Positions 46,672-60,149 of a stretch of DNA of 64,000 nucleotides are shown piece after piece. The notes under the pieces were generated by a model. That model saw only the letters and a program-made list of their open reading frames with translations, searched no databases and was not told the DNA's origin. Source of the DNA: Chrysopilus asiliformis. Lineage: Eukaryota; Arthropoda; Insecta; Diptera; Rhagionidae. A program made the position numbers and the translations under genes. How positions within the stretch are numbered: position 1 is the first letter of the stretch; every line of letters starts with the position of its first letter. The DNA lies in the NCBI GenBank assembly GCA_964034945.1, contig OZ035960.1, positions 69,274,994-69,338,993 of the forward strand. Reading direction: 5' to 3'.

Positions 46672-49600
46672 GCCCCGCCCCCTCTCAGAAATCGATTTCC
46701 CATCAAAATTGGAAAAAGGGGCGTGGCCGAGTTAAGCCCCGCCCCCTCTCAGAAATCGATTTCTCATCAAAATTGGAAAAAGGGGCGTGGCCGAGTTAAG
46801 CCCCGCCCCCTCTCAGAAATCGATTTCCCATCAAAATTGCAAAAAGGGGCGTGGCCGAGTTAAGCCCCGCCCCTCTCAGAAATCGATTTCCCATCAAAAT
46901 TGGAAAAAGGGGCGCGGCCGAGTTAAGCCCCGCCCCCTCTCAGAAATCGATTTCCCATCAAAATTGGAAAAGGGGGCGTGGCCGAGTTAAGCCCCGCCCC
47001 CTCTCAGAAATCGATTTCCCATCAAAATTGGAAAAAGGGGCGTGGCCGAGTTAAGCCCCGCCCCCTCTCAGAAATCGATTTCCCATCAAAATTGGAAAAA
47101 GGGGCGTGGCCGAGTTAAGCCCCGCCCCCTCTCAGAAATCGATTTCCCATCAAAATTGGAAAAAGGGGTGTGGCCGAGTTAAGCCCCGCCCCCTCTCAGA
47201 AATCGATTTCCCATCAAAATTGGAAAAAGGGGTGTGGCCGAGTTAAGCCCCGACCCCTCTCAGAAATCGGTTTCCCATCAAAATTGGAAAAAGGCGCGTG
47301 GCCGAGTTAAGCCCCGCCCCCTCTCAGAAATCGATTTCCCATCAAAATTGGAAAAAGGGGCGTGGCCGAGTTAAGCCCCGCCCCCTCTCAGAAATCGATT
47401 TCCCATCAAAATTGGAAAAAGGGGCGTGGCCGAGTTAAGCCCCGCCCCCTCAGAAATCGATTTCCCATCAAAATTGGAAAAAGGGGCGTGGCCGAGTTAA
47501 GCCCCGCCCCCTCTCAGAAATCGATTTCCCATCAAAATTGGAAAAAGGGGTGTGGCCGAGTTAAGCCCCGCCCCCTCTCAGAAATCGATTTCCCATCAAA
47601 ATTGGAAAAAGGGGTGTGGCCGAGTTAAGCCCCGCCCCCTCTCAGAAATCGATTTCCCATCAAAATTGGAAAAGGGGGTGTGACCGAGTTAAGCCCCGCC
47701 CCCTCTCAGAAATCGATTTCCCATCAAAATTGGAAAAAGGGGTGTGGCCGAGTTAAGCCCCGCCCCCTCTCAGAAATCGATTTCCCATCAAAATTGGAAA
47801 AAGGGGCGTGGCCGAGTTAAGCCCCGCCCCCTCTCAGAAATCGATTTCCCATCAAAATTGGAAAAAGGGGCGTGGCCGAGTTAAGCCCCGCCCCCTCTCA
47901 CAAATTAATTTCCCATCAAAATTGGAAAAAGGGGCGTGGCCGATTAAGCCCCGCCCCCTCTCAGAAATCGATTTCCCATCAAAATTGGAAAAGGGGGTGT
48001 GACCGAGTTAAGCCCCGCCCCCTCTCAGAAATCGATTTCCCATCAAAATTGGAAAAAGGGGCGTGGCCCCGCCCCCTCTCAGAAATCGATTTCTCATCAA
48101 AATTGGAAAAAGGGGCGTGGCCGAGTAAGCCCCGCCCCCTCTCAGAAATCGATTTCCCATCAAAATTGGAAAAAGGGGCGTGGCCGAGTTAAGCCCCGCC
48201 CCTCTCAGAAATCGATTTCCCATCAAAATTGGAAAAAGGGGCGTGGCCGAGTTAAGCCCCGCCCCCTCTCAGAAATCGATTTCCCATCAAAATTGGAAAA
48301 AGGCGCGTGGCCGAGTTAAGCCCCGCCCCCTCTCAGAAATCGATTTCCCATCAAAATTGGAAAAAGAAGCGTGGCCGAGTTAAGCCCCGCCCCCTCTCAG
48401 AAATTGATTTCCCATCAAAATTGGAAAAGGGGGCGTGGCCGAGTTAAGCCCCGCCCCCTCTCAGAAATCGATTTCCCATGAAAATTGGAAAAGGGGCGTG
48501 GCCGAGTTAAGCCCCGCCCCCTCTCAGAAATCGATTTCCCATCAAAATTGGAAAAAGGGGCGTGGCCGAGTTAAGCCCCGCCCCCTCTCAGAAATCGATT
48601 TCCCATCAAAATTGGAAAAGGGGCGTGGCCGAGTTAAGCCCCGCCCCCTCTCAGAAATCGATTTCCCATCAAAATTGGAAAAAGGGGCGTGGCCGAGTTA
48701 AGCCCCGCCCCCTCTCAGAAATCGATTTCCCATCAAAATTGGAAAAAGGGGCGTGGCCGAGTTAAGCCCCGCCCCCTCTCAGAAATCGATTTCCCATCAA
48801 AATTGGAAAAAGGGGCGTGGCCGAGTTAAGCCCCGCCCCTCTCAGAAATCGATTTCCCATCAAAATTGGAAAAAGGGGCGTGGCCGAGTTAAGCCCCGCC
48901 CCCTCTCAGAAATCGATTTCCCATCAAAATTGGAAAAAGAAGCGTGGCCGAGTTAAGCCCCGCCCCCTCTCAGAAATTGATTTCCCATCAAAATTGAAAA
49001 AGGGGGCGTGGCCGAGTTAAGCCCCGCCCCCTCTCAGAAATCGATTTCCCATCAAAATTGGAAAAAGGCGCGTGGCCGAGTTAAGCCCCGCCCCCTCTCA
49101 GAAATCGATTTCCCATCAAAATTGGAAAAAGAAGCGTGGCCGAGTTAAGCCCCGCCCCCTCTCAGAAATTGATTTCCCATCAAAATTGAAAAAGGGGGCG
49201 TGGCCGAGTTAAGCCCCGCCCCCTCTCAGAAATCGATTTCCCATCAAAATTGGAAAAAGGGGCGTGGCCGAGTTAAGCCCCGCCCCTCTCAGAAATCGAT
49301 TTCCCATCAAAATTGGAAAAAGGGGCGTGGCCGAGTTAAGCCCCGCCCCCTCTCAGAAATCGATTTCCCATCAAAATTGGAAAAAGAAGCGTGGCCGAGT
49401 TAAGCCCCGCCCCCTCTCAGAAATTGATTTCCCATCAAAATTGGAAAAGGGGGCGTGGCCGAGTTAAGCCCCGCCCCCTCTCAGAAATCGATTTCCCATC
49501 AAAATTGGAAAAGGGGCGTGGCCGAGTTAAGCCCCGCCCCCTCTCAGAAATCGATTTCCCATCAAAATTGGAAAAAGGGGCGTGGCCGAGTTAAGCCCCG

Positions 49601-52600
49601 CCCCCTCTCAGAAATCGATTTCCCATCAAAATTGGAAAAGGGGGTGTGACCGAGTTAAGCCCCGCCCCCTCTCAGAAATCGATTTCCCATCAAAATTGGA
49701 AAAAGGGGCGTGGCCGAGTTAAGCCCCGCCCCCTCTCAGAAATCGATTTCCCATCAAAATTGGAAAAAGGGGCGTGGCCGAGTTAAGCCCCGCCCCCTCT
49801 CAGAAATCGATTTCCCATCAAAATTGGAAAAAGGGGCGTGGCCGAGTTAAGCCCCGCCCCCTCTCAGAAATTAATTTCCCATCAAAATTGGAAAAAGGGG
49901 CGTGGCCGATTAAGCCCCGCCCCCTCTCAGAAATCGATTTCCCATCAAAATTGGAAAAGGGGGTGTGGCCGAGTTAAGCACCGCCCCCTCTCAGAAATCG
50001 ATTTCCCATCAAAATTGGAAAAAGGGCCGTGGCCGAGTTAGGCCCCGCCCCCTCTCAGAAATCGATTTCCCATCAAAATTGGAAAAAGGGGCGTGGCCGA
50101 GTTAAGCCCCGCCCATTCTCAGAAATCGATTTCCCATCAAAATTGGAAAAGGGGGTGTGACCGAGTTAAGCCCCGCCCCCTCTCAGAAATCGATTTCCCA
50201 TCAAAATTGGAAAAAGGGGCGTGGCCGAGTTAAGCCCCGCCCCCTCTCAGAAATCGATTTCCCATCAAAATTGGAAAAAGGGGCGTGGCCGAGTTAAGCC
50301 CCGCCCCCTCTCAGAAATCGATTTCCCATCAAAATTGGAAAAAGGGGCGTGGCCGAGTTAAGCCCCGCCCCCTCTCAGAAATCGATTTCCCATCAAAATT
50401 GGAAAAAGGGGCGTGGCCGAGTTAAGCCCCGCCCCCTCTCAGAAATCGATTTCCCATCAAAATTGGAAAAAGGGGCGTGGCCGAGTTAAGCCCCGCCCCC
50501 TCTCAGAAATTAATTTCCCATCAAAATTGGAAAAAGGGGCGTGGCCGATTAAGCCCCGCCCCCTCTCAGAAATCGATTTCCCATCAAAATTGGAAAAGGG
50601 GGTGTGACCGAGTTAAGCCCCGCCCCCTCTCAGAAATCGATTTCCCATCAAAATTGGAAAAAGGGGCGTGGCCGAGTTAAGCCCCGCCCCCTCTCAGAAA
50701 TCGATTTCCCATCAAAATTGGAAAAGGGGCGTGGCCGAGTTAAGCCCCGCCCCCTCTCAGAAATCGATTTCCCATCAAAATTGGAAAAAGGGGCGTGGCC
50801 GAGTTAAGCCCCGCCCCCTCTCAGAAATCGATTTCCCATCAAAATTGGAAAAAGGGGCGTGGCCGAGTTAAGCCCCGCCCCCTCTCAGAAATCGATTTCC
50901 CATCAAAATTGGAAAAAGGGGCGTGGCCGAGTTAAGCCCCGCCCCTCTCAGAAATCGATTTCCCATCAAAATTGGAAAAAGGGGCGTGGCCGAGTTAAGC
51001 CCCGCCCCCTCTCAGAAATCGATTTCCCATCAAAATTGGAAAAAGGGGCGTGGCCGAGTTAAGCCCCGCCCCTCTCAGAAATCGATTTCCCATCAAAATT
51101 GGAAAAAGGGGCGTGGCCGAGTTAAGCCCCGCCCCCTCTCAGAAATCGATTTCCCATCAAAATTGGAAAAGGGGGCGTGGCCGAGTTAAGCCCCGCCCAC
51201 TCTCAGAAATCGATTTCCCATCAAAATTGGAAAAAGGGGCGTGGCCGAGTTAAGCCCCGCCCCCTCTCAGAAATCGATTTCCCATCAAAATTGGAAAAAG
51301 GGGCGTGGCCGAGTTAAGCCCCGCCCCCTCTCAGAAATCGATTTCCCATCAAAATTGGAAAAAGGGGCGTGGCCGAGTTAAGCCCCGCCCCCTCTCAGAA
51401 ATTAATTTCCCATCAAAATTGGAAAAAGGGGCGTGGCCGATTAAGCCCCGCCCCCTCTCAGAAATCGATTTCCCATCAAAATTGGAAAAGGGGGTGTGAC
51501 CGAGTTAAGCCCCGCCCCCTCTCAGAAATCGATTTCCCATCAAAATTGGAAAAAGGGGCGTGGCCCCGCCCCCTCTCAGAAATCGATTTCTCATCAAAAT
51601 TGGAAAAAGGGGCGTGGCCGAGTTAAGCCCCGCCCCCTCTCAGAAATCGATTTCCCATCAAAATTGGAAAAAGGGGCGTGGCCGAGTTAAGCCCCGCCCC
51701 TCTCAGAAATCGATTTCCCATCAAAATTGGAATAAGGGGCGTGGCCGAGTTAAGCCCCGCCCCCTCTCAGAAATCGATTTCCCATCAAAATTGGAAAAGG
51801 GGGCGTGGCCGAGTTAAGCCCCGCCCCCTCTCAGAAATCGATTTCCCATCAAAATTGGAAAAGGGGGCGTGGCCGAGTTAAGCCCCGCCCCCTCTCAGAA
51901 ATCGATTTCCCATCAAAATTGGAAAAAGGGGTGTGGCCGAGTTAAGCCCCGACCCCTCTCAGAAATCGATTTCCCATCAAAATTGGAAAAAGGGGCGTGG
52001 CCGAGTTAAGCCCCGCCCCCTCTCAGAAATCGATTTCCCATCAAAATTGGAAAAAGGCGCGTGGCCGAGTTAAGCCCCGCCCCCTCTCAGAAATCGATTT
52101 CCCATCAAAATTGGAAAAAGAAGCGTGGCCGAGTTAAGCCCCGCCCCCTCTCAGAAATTGATTTCCCATCAAAATTGAAAAAGGGGGCGTGGCCGAGTTA
52201 AGCCCCGCCCCCTCTCAGAAATCGATTTCCCATCAAAATTGGAAAAGGGGCGTGGCCGAGTTAAGCCCCGCCCCCTCTCAGAAATCGATTTCCCATCAAA
52301 ATTGGAAAAAGGGGCGTGGCCGAGTTAAGCCCCGCCCCCTCTCAGAAATCGATTTCCCATCAAAATTGGAAAAAGGGGCGTGGCCGAGTTAAGCCCCGCC
52401 CCCTCTCAGAAATCGATTTCCCATCAAAATTGGAAAAAGTGGACGGGCCGAGTTGAGCCCCGCCCCCTCAGAAATCGATTTCCCATCAAAATTGGAAAAA
52501 AGGGCGTGGCCGAGTTAAGCCCCGCCCCCTCTCAGACATCGATTTCCCATCAAAATTGGAAAAAGGGGTGTGGCCGAGTTAAGCACCGCCCCCTCTCAGA

Positions 52601-54369
52601 AATCGATTTCCCATCAAAATTGGAAAAAGGGCCGTGGCCGAGTTAGGCCCCGCCCCCTCTCAGAAATCGATTTCCCATCAAAATTGGAAAAAGGGGCGTG
52701 GCCGAGTTAAGCCCCGCCCATTCTCAGAAATCGATTTCCCATCAAAATTGGAAAAGGGGGTGTGACCGAGTTAAGCCCCGCCCCCTCTCAGAAATCGATT
52801 TCCCATCAAAATTGGAAAAAGGGGCGTGGCCGAGTTAAGCCCCGCCCCCTCTCAGAAATCGATTTCCCATCAAAATTGGAAAAAGGGGCGTGGCCGAGTT
52901 AAGCCCCGCCCCCTCTCAGAAATCGATTTCCCATCAAAATTGGAAAAAGGGGCGTGGCCGAGTTAAGCCCCGCCCCCTCTCAGAAATCGATTTCCCATCA
53001 AAATTGGAAAAAGGGGCGTGGCCGAGTTAAGCCCCGCCCCCTCTCAGAAATCGATTTCCCATCAAAATTGGAAAAAGAAGCGTGGCCGAGTTAAGCCCCG
53101 CCCCCTCTCAGAAATTGATTTCCCATCAAAATTGGAAAAGGGGGCGTGGCCGAGTTAAGCCCCGCCCCCTCTCAGAAATCGATTTCCCATCAAAATTGGA
53201 AAAGGGGCGTGGCCGAGTTAAGCCCCGCCCCCTCTCAGAAATCGATTTCCCATCAAAATTGGAAAAAGGGGCGTGGCCGAGTTAAGCCCCGCCCCCTCTC
53301 AGAAATCGATTTCCCATCAAAATTGGAAAAGGGGCGTGGCCGAGTTAAGCCCCGCCCCCTCTCAGAAATCGATTTCCCATCAAAATTGGAAAAAGGGGCG
53401 TGGCCGAGTTAAGCCCCGCCCCCTCTCAGAAATCGATTTCCCATCAAAATTGGAAAAAGGGGCGTGGCCGAGTTAAGCCCCGCCCCCTCTCAGAAATCGA
53501 TTTCCCATCAAAATTGGAAAAAGGGGCGTGGCCGAGTTAAGCCCCGCCCCCTCTCAGAAATCGATTTCCCATCAAAATTGGAAAAAGGGGCGTGGCCGAG
53601 TTAAGCCCCGCCCCCTCTTAGAAATCGATTTCCCATCAAAATTGAAAAAAGGGGCGTGGCCCCGCCCCCTCTCAGAAATCGATTTCTCATCAAAATTGGA
53701 AAAAGGGGCGTGGCCGAGTTAAGCCCCGCCCCCTCAGAAATCGATTTCCCATAAAAATTGGAAAAAGGGGCGTGGCCGAGTTAAGCCCCGCCCCTCTCAG
53801 AAATCGATTTCCCATCAAAATTGGAAAAAGGGGCGTGGCCGAGTTAAGCCCCGCCCCCTCTCAGAAATCGATTTCCCATCAAAATTGGAAAAAGGGGCGT
53901 GGCCGAGTTAAGCCCCGCCCCTCTCAGAAATCGATTTCCCATCAAAATTGGAAAAAGGGGCGTGGCCGAGTTAAGCCCCGCCCCCTCTCAGAAATCGATT
54001 TCCCATCAAAATTGGAAAAGGGGGCGTGGCCGAGTTAAGCCCCGCCCCCTCTCAGAAATCGATTTCCCATCAAAATTGGAAAAAGGGGCGTGGCCGAGTT
54101 AAGCCCCACCCCCTCTCAGAAATCGATTTCCCATCAAAATTGGAAAAAGGGGCGTGGCCGAGTTAAGCCCCGCCCCCTCTCAGAAATCGATTTCCCATCA
54201 AAATTGGAAAAAGGGGTGTGGCCGAGTTAAGCCCCGACCCCTCTCAGAAATCGGTTTCCCATCAAAATTGGAAAAAGGGGCGTGGCCGAGTTAAGCCCCG
54301 CCCCCTCTCAGAAATCGATTTCCCATCAAAATTGGAAAAAGGCGCGTGGCCGAGTTAAGCCCCGCCCCC

Positions 54370-55400
54370 TCTCAGAAATCGATTTCCCATCAAAATTGGA
54401 AAAAGAAGCGTGGCCGAGTTAAGCCCCGCCCCCTCTCAGAAATTGATTTCCCATCAAAATTGGAAAAGGGGGCGTGGCCGAGTTAAGCCCCGCCCCCTCT
54501 CAGAAATCGATTTCCCATCAAAATTGGAAAAGGGGCGTGGCCGAGTTAAGCCCCGCCCCCTCTCAGAAATCGATTTCCCATCAAAATTGGAAAAAGGGGC
54601 GTGGCCGAGTTAAGCCCCGCCCCCTCTCAGAAATCGATTTCCCATCAAAATTGGAAAAAGGGGCGTGGCCGAGTTAAGCCCCGCCCCCTCTCAGAAATCG
54701 ATTTCCCATCAAAATTGGAAAAAGGGGCGTGGCCGAGTTAAGCCCCGCCCCCTCTCAGAAATCGATTTCCCATCAAAATTGGAAAAAGGGGCGTGGCCGA
54801 GTTGAGCCCCGCCCCCTCAGAAATCGATTTCCCATCAAAATTGGAAAAAAGGGCGTGGCCGAGTTAAGCCCCGCCCCCTCTCAGAAATCGATTTCCCATC
54901 AAAATTGGAAAAAGGGGTGTGGCCGAGTTAAGCCCCGCCCCCTCTCAGAAATCGATTTCCCATCAAAATTGGAAAAAGGGGCGTGGCCGAGTTAAGCCCC
55001 GCCCCCTCTCAGAAATCGATTTCCCATCAAAATTGGAAAAAGGGGCGTGGCCGAGTTAAGCCCCGCCCCCTCTCAGAAATCGATTTCCCATCAAAATTGG
55101 AAAAAGGGGCGTGGCCGAGTTAAGCCCCGCCCCCTCTCAGAAATCGATTTCCCATCAAAATTGGAAAAAGAAGCGTGGCCGAGTTAAGCCCCGCCCCCTC
55201 TCAGAAATTGATTTCCCATCAAAATTGGAAAAGGGGGCGTGGCCGAGTTAAGCCCCGCCCCCTCTCAGAAATTAATTTCCCATCAAAATTGGAAAAAGGG
55301 GCGTGGCCGAGTTAAGCCCCGCCCCCTCTCAGAAATCGATTTCCCATCAAAATTGGAAAAAGGGGCATGGTCGAGTTAAGCCCCGCCCCCTCTCAGAAAT
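54370..55400 (+). repeat. Segmental copy 1 of three (partners near 57.1 and 60.2 kb)
   Basis: Markers GAAGCG, ATTGATTT, A4G5, the A4G4 63-mer and GTTGAG with CCCCTCAG repeat at +2738 (57.1-57.7 kb) and +5777 (60.2-60.8 kb). The match at +5777 continues through GAAGCG (55169 and 60946), ATTAATTT (55271 and 61048) and the rare GGCATGGTCGAG (55367 and 61144). In this copy GACGGG has reverted to GGCGTGG at 54790. Confidence 0.85.
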
Positions 55401-58040
55401 CGATTTCCCATCAAAATTGGAAAAAGGGGCGTGGCCGAGTTAAGCCCCGCCCCCTCTCAGAAATCGATTTCCCATCAAAATTGGAAAAAGGGGCGTGGCC
55501 GAGTTAAGCCCCGCCCCCTCTCAGAAATCGATTTCCCATCAAAATTGGAAAAAGGGGCGTGGCCGAGTTAAGCCCCGCCCCCTCTCAGAAATCGATTTCC
55601 CATCAAAATTGGAAAAAGGGCCGTGGCCGAGTTAAGCCCCGCCCCCTCTCAGAAATCGATTTCCCATCAAAATTGGAAAAAGGGCCGTGGCCGAGTTAAG
55701 CCCCGCCCCCTCTCAGAAATCGATTTCCCATCAAAATTGGAAAAAGGGGCGTGGCCGAGTTAAGCCCCGCCCCCTCTCAGAAATCGATTTCCCATCAAAA
55801 TTGGAATAAGGGGCGTGGCGGAGTTAAGCCCCGCCCCCTCCCAGAAATCGATTTCCCATCAAAATTGGAAAAAGGGGTGTGGCCGAGTTAAGCTCCGCCC
55901 CCTCTCAGAAATCGATTTCCCATCAAAATTGGAAAAAGGGGCGTGGCCGAGTTAAGCCCCGCCCCCTCTCAGAAATCGATTTCCCATCAAAATTGGAAAA
56001 GGGGGTGTGACCGAGTTAAGCCCCGCCCCCTCTCAGAAATCGATTTCCCATCAAAATTGGAAAAAGGGGCGTGGCCGAGTTAAGCCCCGCCCCCTCTCAG
56101 AAATCGATTTCCCCTCAAAATTGGAAAAAGGGGCGTGGCCGAGTTAAGCCCCGCCCCCTCTCAGAAATCGATTTCCCATCAAAATTGGAAAAAAGGGCGT
56201 GGCCGAGTTAAGCCCCGCCCCCTCTCAGAAATCGATTTCCCATCAAAATTGGAAAAGGGGGTGTGACCGAGTTAAGCCCCGCCCCCTCTCAGAAATCGAT
56301 TTCCCATCAAAATTGGAAAAAGGGGCGTGGCCGAGTTAAGCCCCGCCCCCTCTCAGAAATCGATTTCCCATCAAAATTGGAAAAAGGCGCGTGGCCGAGT
56401 TAAGCCCCGCCCCCTCTCAGAAATCGATTTCCCATCAAAATTGGAAAAAGGGGCGTGGCCGAGTTAAGCCCCGCCCCCTCTCAGAAATTAATTTCCCAAC
56501 AAAATTGAAAAAAGGGGCGTGGCCCCGCCCCCTCTTAGAAATCGATTTCTCATCAAAATTGGAAAAAGGGGCGTGGCCGAGTTAAGCCCCGCCCCTCTCA
56601 GAAATCGATTTCCCATCAAAATTGGAAAAAGGGGCGTGGCCGAGTTAAGCCCCGCCCCCTCTCAGAAATCGATTTCCCATCAAAATTGGAAAAAGGGGCG
56701 TGGCCGAGTTAAGCCCCGCCCCCTCTCAGAAATCGATTTCCCATCAAAATTGGAAAAGGGGGCGTGGCCGAGTTAAGCCCCGCCCCCTCTCAGAAATCGA
56801 TTTCCCATCAAAATTGGAAAAAGGGGCGTGGCCGAGTTAAGCCCCACCCCCTCTCAGAAATCGATTTCCCATCAAAATTGGAAAAAGGGGCGTGGCCGAG
56901 TTAAGCCCCGCCCCCTCTCAGAAATCGATTTCCCATCAAAATTGGAAAAAGGGGTGTGGCCGAGTTAAGCCCCGACCCCTCTCAGAAATCGGTTTCCCAT
57001 CAAAATTGGAAAAAGGGGCGTGGCCGAGTTAAGCCCCGCCCCCTCTCAGATATCGATTTCCCATCAAAATTGGAAAAAGGCGCGTGGCCGAGTTAAGCCC
57101 CGCCCCCTCTCAGAAATCGATTTCCCATCAAAATTGGAAAAAGAAGCGTGGCCGAGTTAAGCCCCGCCCCCTCTCAGAAATTGATTTCCCATCAAAATTG
57201 GAAAAGGGGGCGTGGCCGAGTTAAGCCCCGCCCCCTCTCAGAAATCGATTTCCCATCAAAATTGGAAAAGGGGCGTGGCCGAGTTAAGCCCCGCCCCCTC
57301 TCAGAAATCGATTTCCCATCAAAATTGGAAAAAGGGGCGTGGCCGAGTTAAGCCCCGCCCCCTCTCAGAAATCGATTTCCCATCAAAATTGGAAAAAGGG
57401 GTGTGGCCGAGTTAAGCCCCGCCCCCTCTCAGAAATCGATTTCCCATCAAAATTGGAAAAAGGGGCGTGGCCGAGTTAAGCCCCGCCCCCTCTCAGAAAT
57501 CGATTTCCCATCAAAATTGGAAAAAGGGGACGGGCCGAGTTGAGCCCCGCCCCCTCAGAAATCGATTTCCCATCAAAATTGGAAAAAAGGGCGTGGCCGA
57601 GTTAAGCCCCGCCCCCTCTCAGAAATCGATTTCCCATCAAAATTGGAAAAAGGGGTGTGGCCGAGTTAAGCCCCGCCCCCTCTCAGAAATCGATTTCCCA
57701 TCAAAATTGGAAAAAGGGGCGTGGCCGAGTTAAGCCCCGCCCCCTCTCAGAAATCGATTTCCCATCAAAATTGGAAAAAGGGGCGTGGCCGAGTTAAGCC
57801 CCGCCCCCTCTCAGAAATCGATTTCCCATCAAAATTGGAAAAAGGGGCGTGGCCGAGTTAAGCCCCGCCCCCTCTCAGAAATCGATTTCCCATCAAAATT
57901 GGAAAAAGAAGCGTGGCCGAGTTAAGCCACGCCCCCTCTCAGAAATTGATTTCCCATCAAAATTGGAAAAAGGGGCGTGGCCGAGTTAAGCCCCGCCCCC
58001 TCTCAGAAATCGATTTCTCATCAAAATTGGAAAAAGGGGC

Positions 58041-58563
58041 GTGGCCGAGTTAAGCCCCGCCCCCTCTCAGAAATCGATTTCCCATAAAAATTGGAAAAAG
58101 GGGCGTGGCCGAGTTAAGCCCCGCCCCTCTCAGAAATCGATTTCCCATCAAAATTGGAAAAAGGGGCGTGGCCGAGTTAAGCCCCGCCCCCTCTCAGAAA
58201 TCGATTTCCCATCAAAATTGGAAAAAGGGGCGTGGCCGAGTTAAGCCCCGCCCCCTCTCAGAAATCGATTTCCCATCAAAATTGGAAAAAGGGGCGTGGC
58301 CGAGTTAAGCCCCGCCCCCTCTCAGAAATCGATTTCCCATCAAAATTGGAAAAAGGGGCGTGGCCGAGTTAAGCCCCGCCCCCTCTCAGAAATCGATTTC
58401 CCATCAAAATTGGAAAGGGGGCGTGGCCGAGTTAAGCCCCGCCCCCTCTCAGAAATCGATTTCCCATCAAAATTGGAAAAAGGGGCGTGGCCGAGTTAAG
58501 CCCCGCCCCCTCTCAGAAATCGATTTCCCATCAAAATTGGAAAAAGAGGCGTGGCCGAGTTAA
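58041..58563 (+). repeat. Segmental copy, paired with 61847-62369 (offset 3806)
   Basis: CATAAAAATT, a CGCCCCTCTC 63-mer, two normal monomers and a shortened A/G-tract 63-mer follow in the same order at 58041-58563 and 61847-62369. Here the shortened tract is A3G5 (58414), while the partner has A4G4 (62220). The following GAGGCG and GTTAATCCCC monomers (58548 and 58628) recur at 63874 and 63956, at a different offset (5328), so the two matches come from different events. Confidence 0.8.
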
Positions 58564-60149
58564 GCCCCGCCCCCTCTCAGAAATCGATTTCCCATCAAAA
58601 TTGGAAAAAGGGGCGTGGTCGAGTTAATCCCCGCCCCCTCTCAGAAATCGATTTCCCATCAAAATTGGAAAAAGGGGCGTGGCCGAGTTAAGCCCCGCCC
58701 CCTCTCAGAAATCGATTTCCCATCAAAATTGGAAAAAAGGGCGTGGCCGAGTTAAGCCCCGCCCCCTCTCAGAAATCGATTTCCCATCAAAATTGGAAAA
58801 GGGGGTGTGACCGAGTTAAGCCCCGCCCCCTCTCAGAAATCGATTTCCCATCAAAATTGGAAAAAGGGGCGTGGCCGAGTTAAGCCCCGCCCCCTCTCAG
58901 AAATCGATTTCCCATCAAAATTGGAAAAAGGCGCGTGGCCGAGTTAAGCCCCGCCCACTCTCAGAAATCGATTTCCCATCAAAATTGGAAAAAGGGGCGT
59001 GGCCGAGTTAAGCCCCGCCCCCTCTCAGAAATTAATTTCCCATCAAAATTGAAAAAAGGGGCGTGGCCCCGCCCCCTCTCAGAAATCGATTTCTCATCAA
59101 AATTGGAAAAAGGGGCGTGGCCGAGTTAAGCCCCGCCCCCTCAGAAATCGATTTCCCATCAAAATTGGAAAAAGGGGCGTGGCCGAGTTAAGCCCCGCCC
59201 CCTCTCAGAAATCGATTTCCCATCAAAATTGGAAAAAGGGGCGTGGCCGAGTTAAGCCCCGCCCCTCTCAGAAATCGATTTCCCATCAAAATTGGAAAAA
59301 GGGGCGTGGCCGAGTTAAGCCCCGCCCCCTCTCAGAAATCGATTTCCCATCAAAATTGGAAAAAGGGGCGTGGCCGAGTTAAGCCCCGCCCCCTCTCAGA
59401 AATCGATTTCCCATCAAAATTGGAAAAAGGGGCGTGGCCGAGTTAAGCCCCGCCCCCTCTCAGAAATCGATTTCCCATCAAAATTGGAAAAAGGGGCGTG
59501 GCCGAGTTAAGCCCCGCCCCCTCAGAAATCGATTTCCCATCAAAATTGGAAAAAGGGGCGTGGCCGAGTTAAGCCCCGCCCCCTCTCAGAAATCGATTTC
59601 CATCAAAATTGGAAAAAGAGGCGTGGCCGATTAAGCCCCGCCCCCTCTCAGAAATCGATTTCCCATCAAAATTGGAAAAGGGGGTGTGACCGAGTTAAGC
59701 CCCGCCCCCTCTCAGAAATCGATTTCCCATCAAAATTGGAAAAAGGGGCGTGGCCGAGTTAAGCCCCGCCCCCTCTCAGAAATCGATTTCCCATCAAAAT
59801 TGGAAAAAGAGGCGTGGCCGATTAAGCCCCGCCCCCTCTCAGAAATCGATTTCCCATCAAAATTGGAAAAGGGGGTGTGACCGAGTTAAGCCCCGCCCCC
59901 TCTCAGAAATCGATTTCCCATCAAAATTGGAAAAAGGGGCGTGGCCGAGTTAAGCCCCGCCCCCTCTCAGAAATCGATTTCCCATCAAAATTGGAAAAAG
60001 GGGCGTGGCCGAGTTAAGCCCCGCCCCCTCTCAGAAATCGATTTCCCATCAAAATTGGAAAAAGGGGCGTGGCCGAGTTAAGCCCCGCCCCCTCTCAGAA
60101 ATTAATTTCCCATCAAAATTGAAAAAAGGGGCGTGGCCCCGCCCCCTCT

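Noticed and set aside
48008..48226. A 72-codon minus-strand open frame beginning MMGNRFLRG
   Set aside because: It exists only because a one-base loss (GAGTAAGCC near 48126) and a 54-mer remove stops in the satellite complement. It is a repeat translation with no domain.
1217..57060. CAGATATCG shared by 1223 and 57050 as evidence of a long-range copy
   Set aside because: The flanking monomers differ (62- and 63-mers before the first, CGACCCC and GGCGCG around the second), so independent substitution is more likely.
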